DNA of 64,000 bases from Anadara kagoshimensis (Eukaryota; Mollusca; Bivalvia; Arcoida; Arcidae). The number at the start of each line of letters is the position of its first letter. The first letter of the stretch is position 1. The stretch is from positions 27,614,545 through 27,678,544 of the forward strand of contig CM037861.1 of NCBI GenBank assembly GCA_021292105.1. Direction: 5' to 3'. The notes beneath the pieces were generated by a model. It searched no databases and was not told where the DNA came from. It saw nothing but the letters and a program-made list of their open reading frames with translations. The position numbers and the translations under genes were made by a program. Shown piece after piece: positions 11,741 to 21,809 of the stretch.

Positions 11741-12592
11741 CCCCGAACGCCTACTCGCATAAAACAACACCTCATTAGAGATGGGGATTAAGGGGCCTTT
11801 CAAAGGTGCTTTACCTATAATTTTACCAATAATTTACCTGAATTTTAAGGTAAATATTAAAACTTATGACAATTTATTAAATGAAGTTTCTATGATGTTG
11901 TTCAGATACTCTTAAAGTATTAATTTTAACATGCATTATTTTATTGTAAATTATGATGTTGATTAGTTTCTTTAAACCGAAGTTAGTGTAAAACCATGAA
12001 ATACAACGTGCATTATAATTTGACTGTAAAGTCAAATCTTCATCTAATTCCAAGGAAATTATTTAAGAGACATTACTTAAATAATACTTTTAAATAAGCA
12101 AATTATCTTACTTAAAATAACATTAAAGGAAATTTGTTTAAAAGAATTATGTAAAATTTACGAGAAATTGTGTATTTTGGACTAAAATTAACACTTTCGG
12201 AAAAAAGTCAGTGTTATGGAGCATAAATTGTCAAATAAATGGTGAAAATAAAATTCCAACTATCATGTTGATTCAGAAGAAGCATTGAATTTTTAATTTT
12301 GTTACTTGTGTTTTGAATGCAAACTGTTTCGCAACTCAAAATTTTTACTCCAATTAACTATTTCATGAAATTGTATCATCCCAAGAACCGTAACTCTCAA
12401 GAAAGTAAGTCAATTAAAACAAAACCCAAACTTACCTGTATTGCCTCCTTCAAAGACAATATTTTATTGTTTTATTATAATACAAAAATGCTTTAAAAAT
12501 CAAAATTTGAATATGCTAAATTCAATGTTCAAGGTTTTCTCTCTAATTAACCAAATAAATAAATAAATAATAATAAATAAATAAATAAATAA

Positions 12593-12639
<47 letters not shown>

Positions 12640-12937
12640 ATTTTAATATATCTATTTCACTTTTTAATACACTTGATAATTTGTGCATAGTATGATGTTG
12701 ATTGTTTAAAATATGATACTGAATAAACTTTATTATTTATATTACTTATAGAGTTTTTGGTTGATTTTTATTAATAAAGTATATTCCATTTTGATATGAC
12801 AACTGAAATTTTTCTATTCTATGTTTTTAATTAATAAAATGTTTACAGGTAACCAACTTGATATTTAACTCCCCCAAGAAGGCCTCTTAATCCCTAAACT
12901 AATTACTTGTTTGTTTTAATCGAGTAGGCGTTCGGGG
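11741..12937. mobile_element. 1.2-kb non-autonomous TIR element
   Basis: Left CCCCGAACGCCTACTCG, right CGAGTAGGCGTTCGGGG are perfect 17-bp inverted ends. Subterminal 'gggattaaggggcctttc' also recurs inverted as 'ggcctcttaatccc'. The interior is AT-rich with a TAAA microsatellite (12552-12641) and no transposase. TSD not resolved. Confidence 0.78.
12552..12641. repeat. (AAAT)n microsatellite
   Basis: TAAA/AAAT tetranucleotide run of about 90 bp with two single-unit interruptions, inside the 1.2-kb TIR element. Confidence 0.92.
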
Positions 12938-13619
12938 AATAAACCTTTTAGACATCGGTATACAACTGAACATAGATCCAACTTTCTTGACTCGCAAATA
13001 CATGCGAACTTAACGGTTTTGTTTATCGCTGGATACTATGTTCACGTGTACGCATGCTTGCGTATATCTTGTGTGCAGGATGCATTTTATACCTTTGCAC
13101 TCATATATGTTGTATGAAAAATAAACTGAAACATATAATTTGTAATTAAAATAATAAAGCCACCATGATATTAGTGGAGCAGTTAAGCAGAAAAATCTTT
13201 CAAATCCGGATACAAGCATGAAACTTTGTATAAATGATGCAAATATGTTGTAATTTAGGAAAATTACGATGGCCATTGCGTATTCTAAAATGACCGCCAT
13301 TTTTCAAGATGGCGGCCGAAAAACCAAGAAAAATCAATATAATTCAAATAAAATGGAATGTAAACATTATTGCTTTCGTCAATAGGGTCAATAATGGCGC
13401 TGAACATGCAGTGCAGTGAGCAAAGAGTATTTGGGTATTTGTTATCTTAACTTGATTACCGAAAAAATACACCAAAATCTTGTTTTTGTGGTTAAAACTT
13501 TGTCATTTAGTCAAAACATTGTTATTTTCAAAATAAAAGTTTCCAGCTTAAACATACCAGATATGCGTCTGTAATATTATGGATTTATTACACAAATTAT
13601 ATAGTGAGACCAAAGTAAT
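12938..13619. other. No gene seen; AT-rich with a short NGCCGCCAT palindrome
   Basis: The only structure noted is the palindrome GACCGCCATTTTTCAAGATG+GCGGCC at 13291-13317, a motif common in dispersed animal repeats. No exon signature found. Confidence 0.5.
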
Positions 13620-14640
13620 TAATAAAGACATAACAGCTACATAATGCAGTGCATGGAAGACTAAAGCGGTAGCACTCAAGTTGCATATCTCACTACATTC
13701 ACTTTTGCATCCACATTTAATCAATTCCTGGCACGACGCAGCGATTGGTGATAAAGTTGCCCAACATATTTGCCATTTGTCCGTCTTAGTCCATCCTAAA
13801 TCAGCTAGATTATGTAGCTGATGACAGCTCATAATCGACTGCCCAAATACACCCTCGCGGCTTGAAAAACGGCACGTTAACAATATTGCAACTAAGTGCG
13901 TCCTGGGTTGGAGGTAAAGCATCATACGGTCTCTGTTTTCTTGCAAAAATTGCAAGTCTTGCCTCGTTTACATAAATAGTCAAACTTGATCTGTCATACA
14001 TCACAACAGATTTCTGAATTTTGCCAAAATCACCTTGATCTATTGATGGTGGATGACAACTAAACTTTGTAAAGACACCCGATACTTCACTGCAAACATT
14101 CCATGATTGCCAGGCGGACTTTTTCTCCTTTCCTCAAAAGCCCGAAACAGTATCACGACCAGTGAATGCATAAAAGAGAAGGACACCATTAGTTTTCTCG
14201 GGGCCTATTGTTGAACAAATTTCATGCACAGGTATCCATTTTGTTTTGGATTTTTGACCAAACAAGATCCACATATGTTGCAGACCTCTATGATCCAAGA
14301 ATGCGTATTAGGATACCGTTATAACTACATTATCAGTGTCATTTGCTTTTATTGTAATGTTTGTGTACCTCGTCATTTTTGCATTCAGTGCATGAACAAA
14401 AATTCGTGTATCGGCTTTTTCGTGGCTACATAGACTGAAATCATGAAGAGAAATATTGTGATTGCTCACTCAACATCTGATCCTCTTTTGTAACTAGAAC
14501 CGTCTTTACAGATTGTATTAAAGCTACTCTGTCTGCAACTAAATAAATCAACTCTGTTTTATTTTTGTCATCACGTAGAAAATTAAACCAATTAGTTGGT
14601 TTTTCCATTTTTTAATGTCAAGGGTTGTTAACAAACATTA
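13620..14640 (-). pseudogene. Relic of a multicopy metazoan ORF with HAFTG-DTVS and Cys-rich tail
   Basis: Reading the minus strand through several frameshifts and stops gives, in order, NWFNFLRDDKNKTELIYL, SHEKADTRIFVHALNAK, ANDTDNVVITV, HMWILFGQKSKTKWIPVHEI, LLFYAFTGRDTVSGF, KKSAWQSWNV, VNEARLAIFARKQRPYDALP then PTQDAL, LGWTKTDKW, and CQELIKCGCKSECSEIC. I know this order of blocks from a protein family repeated many times in cnidarian, mollusc and fish genomes. Its function is not known to me; multicopy status suggests a mobile-element link. At least three frame breaks plus stops make this a dead copy. Only the C-terminal half of the family's usual length is present. Confidence 0.75.
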
Positions 14641-14937
14641 TACATCATTCTTACAGATTTCAGGAACTTAAACATTGTTGTTACCGTATTGCAGTTTCAT
14701 AAACTTAGTAAATTGTATTTGCAAAAGCGGAACAGAAAGTCATACCGGACCATGACGTGTAAATCTAAATTATATCGGGTACTTTAAAAATATGTCGCAT
14801 AAAAATTTTGAAAGACATCTCCCAGCACATAAAACATAACCATATGCACAGAAATGTCTTAAAACGCACCAGACCGTCATATCAGAACACGTCAAAAGTT
14901 CAAAACGTACAAGACTATAACCAAAAACATATAGATC

Positions 14938-15073
14938 AGAGCTTTGTAACAACTCCTAATAAAGTCCAACGCCTAATGAAGTCACTTCATTAGGCGTTGA
15001 CAATTTCGACGCCTAATGGGGTTCGCGCATCATTAGGCGTCGGACTTCATTAGGAGTCGTTACAGAGCTTCAA
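14938..15073. mobile_element. Foldback MITE with nested hairpin
   Basis: 'gctttgtaacaactcctaat' at 14941 pairs with 'attaggagtcgttacagagc' at the right end. Inside, ACGCCTAATGAAGTCACTTC+ATTAGGCGT is itself a perfect hairpin, and 'cgcctaatg'/'cattaggcg' occur four times. Confidence 0.75.
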
Positions 15074-15493
15074 ATACAACAGATCGTACCAGAACTTTAA
15101 ATGAGCAAACCCCTCATTAGAACATCTAACTCACGAGGAACTCATGGCGACAACATCACTAAATACACTTTGTCCAATGACAACGACGTCATTCTATTTT
15201 TCTCACCTGTGGTGTATTTCCGATAACCCACACTTATTCCAGAAGCGTGTGTAGTTTATTACAAGAGGCGCGACTAGCGTATCAACATTATGACGTAAAA
15301 ATAAAACTGCATCGAAATTCGAGGAAGGCACTGGGCAAACTCCTTCAAACCAAGTTATATTTTCAGTCCAGGGTGGGAATCGAACCCACTACCCGAACCT
15401 CGATGCGAATCAAATCAATAAAAACAAAAATCGAAGAAAAAAAAATTACGGAAGCGCTAGGACATGACTGAAAAAAGTATTAGGCTTTAGTAT
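15074..15493. other. Spacer with partial tRNA-like B-box
   Basis: No gene seen. On the minus strand 'gtgggttcgattcccaccct' (15370-15389) is a Pol III B-box, probably from a truncated SINE. An A-rich stretch lies at 15420-15450. Confidence 0.4.
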
Positions 15494-15583
15494 TTATTCT
15501 GTCCTTGTCAACATCAAACCTGGGTGCCCATCTTCATCTGTAAATTCTTCTCCATCTACTATGGGGTCCTCTTCACCATCTAC
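15494..15583 (-). CDS. Possible terminal exon of the exon-array gene
   Basis: Acceptor GTCTTTGTCGCAG, then 29 codons VDGEEDPIVDGEEFTDEDGH-PGLMLTRTE and TAA at 15496-15494. An AATAAA overlaps the stop. It is the only copy without a donor and the only one where the two halves (VDGEEDPI and VDGEEFTDEDG) are in one frame, so it looks like the parent or last exon of the array. No upstream coding exon outside the array was found, so gene status is unproven. Confidence 0.4.
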   Translation of the reverse strand, partial: VDGEEDPIVDGEEFTDEDGHPGLMLTRTE

Positions 15584-15934
15584 CTGCGACAAAGACTAGA
15601 AATCAAAACAATTAGTGGCGCAAGCGCTTAAAAATATAACAATACCCTGGGCGCCCATCGTCATCTGTAAAGTCTTTGCCATCCACCACGGGGGTCCTCT
15701 TCACCATCCACCTGCAACAAAGACCAGAAACTAAAAAACAATTCGTGGCACAAGCGCTTAAAAACTTACCAATACCCTGGGCGCCCATCTTCATCTGTAA
15801 AGTCTTCGCTATCCTCCACCGGGGTCCTCTTCACCATCCACCTGAACAAAAAAAACAAAAAAACAATTAGTGACGCAAGCGCTTAAAAACTTACCAATAA
15901 CCTGGGCGCTCATCTTCATCTCTATAGTCTTCGC

Positions 15935-16012
15935 CTTTGAAAAAAACCGTCGCGTCGCGTAGCGCGCGAAACGCCCCGTCCACCCCTTTCGCCGGATTGA
16001 ATACTTACCAAT
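15935..16012 (-). repeat. Variant spacer in the exon-like array (GC-rich insert)
   Basis: Four places in the array (near 15935-16012, 16308-16372, 18385-18449 and 21706-21770) carry a GC-rich spacer containing 'aaaccgtcgcgtcgcg' instead of the usual intron-like tract. On the minus strand it ends in a T-run and CAAG before a shortened exon-like block GGCGAAGATTTTACAG. The copies mark larger-scale duplication of array segments. Confidence 0.6.
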
Positions 16013-19000
16013 ACCCTGGTCGCCAATCTTCGTCTGTAAAGACTTCGCCATCCACCACGGTGGTCTTCTTCGCCATCCACCTGAAACAAAGACCAGAAAT
16101 CAAAACAATTAGTGGCGCAAGCGCTTAAAAATATAACAATACCCTGGGCGCCGATCTTCATCTGTATAGTCTTTGCCATCCACCACGGTGGTCCTCTTCA
16201 CCATCGACCTGCAACAAAGACCAGAAAACGAAAAACAATTAGTGGCACAAGCGCTTAAAACTTACCAATACCATGGGCGCCGATCTTCATCTGTAAAATC
16301 TTCGCCCTTGAAAAAAACCGTCGCGTCGCGCACGAACCGTCCCGTTAACCACTTTCGCCGCGATTGAATACTTACCAATACCCTGGTCGCCAATCTTCAT
16401 TTGTAAAGTCTTCGCCATCCACCACGGTGGACCTCTTCACCATCCACCTGCAACAAAGACCAGAAACCAAAAAAAAAAAAAAAAAAAATTAGTAGCGCAA
16501 GCGTTTAAAAACTTACCTATACCCAGGGCGCCCATCTTTATCTGTATAGTTTTCGCCATCCACCACGGAGGTCCTCTTCACCATCCACCTGCAACAAACA
16601 CCGAAAACCAGAAAACAACTAGTGGCACAAGCGCTTAAAAACTTACCAATACCCTGGGTGCCCATCTTAATCTGTATAGTCTTCGCTATCCACCACGGGG
16701 GTCTTCTTCACCATCAACCTGCAACAAAGACCAGAAACAAAAAAAATTAGTAGCGCAAGGGCTTAAAAACTTACCAATACCCTGGGAGCCCATCTTCATC
16801 TGTAAAGTCTTAGCAATCCACAACGGGGGTTCTCTTCACCATCCACCTGCAACAAAGACCAGAAACCAAAAAACAATTAGTAGCGCAAGGGCTTAAAAAC
16901 TTACCAATACCCTGGGCGCCCTTCTTCATCTGTAAAGTCTTCGCCATCTACCACGGAGGTTCTCTTCACCATCCACCTGCAACAAAAACCAGAAACGAAA
17001 AAACAATTAGTGGCGCAAGCGCTTAAAAACTTACCAATACCCTGGTCGCCCATCTTCATCTGTAAAGTCTTAGCAATCCACAACGGGGGTTCTCTTCACC
17101 ATCCACCTACAACAAAGACCAGAAACCAAAACACAATTAGTGGTGCAAGCGCTTAAAAACTTACCAATACCCTGGCGCCCATCTTCATCTGTAAAGTCTT
17201 CGCCATCCACCACGGGGGTCCTCTTCACCATCCACTGCACAAGACCAGAAACCAAAACAAAAAACAATTAAAAAACAATTAGTGACGCAAGCACTTAATA
17301 CTTACCAATACCATTGGCGCCCATCTTCATCTGTAAAGTCTTCGTCATCCACCAGAGGGTTCTCTTCACCATCCAACTGCAACAAACACCAGAAACCAAA
17401 AAACAATTAATGGCACAAGAGCTTAAAAACTTACAAATACCCTGGGCGCCCATCTTCAACTGTATAGACTTCGCCATCCACCACGGGGGTCTTCTTCACC
17501 ATCCACATGCAACAAAGACCAGAAACCAAAAAACAATTAGTAGCGCAAGCGCTTAAAAACTTACCTACACCCAGGGCGCCCATCTTTATCTGTAAAGTCT
17601 TCGCCATTCACCACGGGGGGTCTCTTCAACATCCACCTGCAACAAAGACCAGAAACCAAAAAACAATTAGTAGCGCAAGCGCTTAAAAACGTAGAAATAC
17701 CCTGGGCGCCTATCTTCATCTGTATAGTCTTTGCCATCCACCACGGGGGTCCTCTTCAACATCCACCTGCAACAAAGACCAGAAACCAAAAAACAATTAG
17801 TAGCGCAAGCGCTTAAAACCTTACCTATACCCTGATCGCCAATTTTCACCTGTAAAGTCTTCGCCATCCACCACGGGGGTTCTCTTCACCATCCACCTGC
17901 AACAAACACCAGAAACCAAAAAACAATTAGTGGCGCAAGCGCTTAAAAACTTACCTATACCCTGGGCGCCTATCTTCATCTGTATAGTCTTTGCCATCCA
18001 CCACGGGGGTCCTCTTCCCCATCAACCTGCAACAAAGACCAAAAATCAAAACAATTAGTGGCGCAAGCGCTTAAAAATATAACAATACCCTGGGCGCCCA
18101 TCGTCATCTGTAAAGTGTTCGCCATCCACTACGGGGGTTCTCTTCACCATCCACCTGCAACAAAAAACAGAAACCAAAAAACAATTAGTTGCGCAAGCGC
18201 TTAAAAACTTAAGAATACCCTGGGCGCCGATCTTCATCTGTAAAGACTTCGCCATCCACCACGGTGGTCCTCTTCACCATCGACCTGCAACAAAGACCAG
18301 AAAACGAAAAACAATTAGTGGCACAAGCGCTTAAAACTTACCAATACCATGGGCGCCGATCTTCATCTGTAAAATCTTCGCCCTTGAAAAAAACCGTCGC
18401 GTCGCGCACGAACCGTCCCGTTAACCACTTTCGCCGCGATTGAATACTTACCAATACCCTGGTCGCCAATCTTCATTTGTAAAGTCTTCGCCATCCACCA
18501 CGGTGGACCTCTTCACCATCCACCTGCAACAAAGACCAGAAACCAAAAAAAAAAAAAAAAAATTAGTAGCGCAAGCGTTTAAAAACTTACCTATACCCAG
18601 GGCGCCCATCTTTATCTGTATAGTTTTCGCCATCCACCACGGAGGTCCTCTTCACCATCCACCTGCAACAAACACCGAAAACCAGAAAACAACTAGTGGC
18701 ACAAGCGCTTAAAAACTTACCAATACCCTGGGTGCCCATCTTAATCTGTATAGTCTTCGCTATCCACCACGGGGGTCTTCTTCACCATCCACCTGCAACA
18801 AAGACCAGAAACAAAAAAAATTAGTAGCGCAAGGGCTTAAAAACTTACCAATACCCTGGGAGCCCATCTTCATCTGTAAAGTCTTCGCCATCAACCACGG
18901 GGGTCCTCTTCCCCATCAACCTGCAACAAAGACCAGAAACCAAAAAACAATTAGTAGCGCAAGCGCTAAAAAACTTACCAATACCCTGGGCGCCCTTCTT

Positions 19001-21809
19001 CATCTGTAAAGTCTTCGCTATCCACCACGGGGGCTCTCTTCACCAACAACCTGCAACAAAGACCAAAAATGAAAAAACAATTAGTGCCGCAAGAGCTAAA
19101 AAACTTACCCTGGGCGCCCATCCTCATCTGTAAAGTCTTCGCCATTCACCACGGGGGGTTCTCTTCACCATCCACCTGCAACAAAGACCAGAAACCAAAA
19201 CACAATTAGTGGCGCAAGCGCTTAAAAACTTACCAATACCCTGGTCGCCCATCTTCATCTGTAAAGTCTTAGCAATCCACAACGGGGGTTCTCTTCACCA
19301 TCCACCTACAACAAAGACCAGAAACCAAAACACAATTAGTGGTGCAAGCGCTTAAAAACTTACCAATACCCTGGGCGCCCATCTTCATCTGTAAAGTCTT
19401 CGCCATCCACCATGGGGGTCCTCTTCACCATCCAACTGCAACAAAGACCAGAAACCAAAAAACAATTAAAAAACAATTAGTGACGCAAGCACTTAATACT
19501 TACCAATACCATTGGCGCCCATCTTCATCTGTAAAGTCTTCGTCATCCACCAGAGGGTTCTCTTCACCATCCAACTGCAACAAACACCAGAAACCAAAAA
19601 ACAATTAATGGCACAAGAGCTTAAAAACTTACAAATACCCTGGGCGCCCATCTTCAACTGTATAGACTTCGCCATCCACCACGGGGGTCTTCTTCACCAT
19701 CCACATGCAACAAAGACCAGAAACCAAAAAACAATTAGTAGCGCAAGCGCTTAAAAACTTACCTACACCCAGGGCGCCCATCTTTATCTGTAAAGTCTTC
19801 GCCATTCACCACGGGGGGTCCTCTTCAACATCCACCTGCAACAAAGACCAGAAACCAAAAAACAATTAGTAGCGCAAGCGCTTAAAAACGTAGAAATACC
19901 CTGGGCGCCTATCTTCATCTGTATAGTCTTTGCCATCCACCACGAGGGTCCTCTTCAACATCCACCTGCAACAAAGACCAGAAACCAAAAAACAATTAGT
20001 AGCGCAAGCGCTTAAAACCTTACCTATACCCTGATCGCCAATTTTCACCTGTAAAGTCTTCGCCATCCACCACGGGGGTTCTCTTCACCATCCACCTGCA
20101 ACAAACACCAGAAACCAAAAAACAATTAGTGGCGCAAGCGCTTAAAAACTTACCTATACCCTGGGCGCCTATCTTCATCTGTATAGTCTTTGCCATCCAC
20201 CACGGGAGTCCTCTTCCCCATCAACCTGCAACAAAGACCAGAAACCAAAAACAATTAGTAGCGCAAGCGCTTAAAAACTTACCAATACCCTGGTCGCCCA
20301 TCTTCATCTGTAAAGTCTTAGCAATCCACAACGGGGGTTCTCTTCACCATCCACCTGCAACAAAGACCAGAAACCAAAACACAATTAGTGGCGCAAGCGC
20401 TTAAAAACTTACCAATACCCTGGTCGCCCATCTTCATCTGTAAAGTCTTAGCAATCCACAACGGGGGTTCTCTTCACCATCCACCTACAACAAAGACCAG
20501 AAACCAAAACACAATTAGTGGTGCAAGCGCTTAAAAACTTACCAATACCCTGGGCGCCCATCTTCATCTGTAAAGTCTTCGCCATCCACCATGGGGGTCC
20601 TCTTCACCATCCAACTGCAACAAAGACCAGAAACCAAAAAACAATTAAAAAACAATTAGTGACGCAAGCACTTAATACTTACCAATACCATTGGCGCCCA
20701 TCTTCATCTGTAAAGTCTTCGTCATCCACCAGAGGGTTCTCTTCACCATCCAACTGCAACAAACACCAGAAACCAAAAAACAATTAATGGCACAAGAGCT
20801 TAAAAACTTACAAATACCCTGGGCGCCCATCTTCAACTGTATAGACTTCGCCATCCACCACGGGGTCTTCTTCACCATCCACATGCAACAAAGACCAGAA
20901 ACCAAAAAACAATTAGTAGCGCAAGCGCTTAAAAACTTACCTACACCCAGGGCGCCCATCTTTATCTGTAAAGTCTTCGCCATTCACCACGGGGGGTCCT
21001 CTTCAACATCCACCTGCAACAAAGACCAGAAACCAAAAAACAATTAGTAGCGCAAGCGCTTAAAAACGTAGAAATACCCTGGGCGCCTATCTTCATCTGT
21101 ATAGTCTTTGCCATCCACCACGAGGGTCCTCTTCAACATCCACCTGCAACAAAGACCAGAAACCAAAAAACAATTAGTAGCGCAAGCGCTTAAAACCTTA
21201 CCTATACCCTGATCGCCAATTTTCACCTGTAAAGTCTTCGCCATCCACCACGGGGGTTCTCTTCACCATCCACCTGCAACAAACACCAGAAACCAAAAAA
21301 CAATTAGTGGCGCAAGCGCTTAAAAACTTACCTATACCCTGGGCGCCTATCTTCATCTGTATAGTCTTTGCCATCCACCACGGGGGTCCTCTTCCCCATC
21401 AACCTGCAACAAAGACCAGAAACCAAAAACAATTAGTAGCGCAAGCGCTTAAAAACTTACCTATACGCAGGGCGCCAATTTTTATCTGTATAGTCTTCGC
21501 CATCTACCACGGAGGTTCTCTTCCCCATCCACCTGCAACAAACACCAGAAACCAGAAAACAACTAGTGGCGGAAGCGTTTTAAAACTTACCAATACCCTG
21601 GGCGCCCATCTTCATCTGTAAAGTCTTCGCCATCCACCACGGGGGTACTCTTCACCATCCACCTGCAACAAAGACCAGAAACCAAAAACAATTACTGGCG
21701 CTCATCTTCGCCCTTGAACAAAACCGTTTCGTCGCGCGCGAACCCCGTCCCCTCTTTCGTCGTGATTTATACTTACCAATACCCTTGGCGCCCATCTTCA
21801 TCTGTAGTA

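Larger units (their letters stand above)
15494..21806 (-). other. Tandem array of ~48 exon-plus-intron-like units (about 130 bp each)
   Basis: On the minus strand each unit has a branch-like TACTAATT or CACTAATT, a pyrimidine-rich tract, TTTGTTGCAG, a 72-nt exon-like block starting GTGGATGGTGAAGAGG and ending CCAGGGTATTG, then GTAAGTTTTT. The intron-like part is 58 nt. The open frame of the block is phase 1 and reads WMVKRTPVVDGEDFTDEDG then RPGY. A 1-nt insertion relative to the terminal copy (15494-15583) puts its 5' and 3' halves in different frames. Some units are 71 nt and read L/VDGEE-N/D-P-x-VD, some carry in-frame stops (near 16671, for instance), and several donors are mutated (near 15635). 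Larger blocks are repeated: about 1179 bp between 19339 and 20518, and about 2198 bp between 17295 and 19493. The right end is cut inside a unit by the 93-bp satellite. I do not recognise the protein. It is either an expanded exon array of a real gene or a satellite derived from one. Confidence 0.75.

Noticed and set aside
15247..21621. Plus-strand frames of 60-118 codons (…LKNLPIPWAPIFICKVFAIHH…)
   Set aside because: Antisense shadows of the exon-like array; each frame ends after about one or two units since 130 is not a multiple of three.
15494..21806. CRISPR array
   Set aside because: Regular 130-bp spacing looks array-like, but the whole unit repeats with no unique spacers and the genome is animal.
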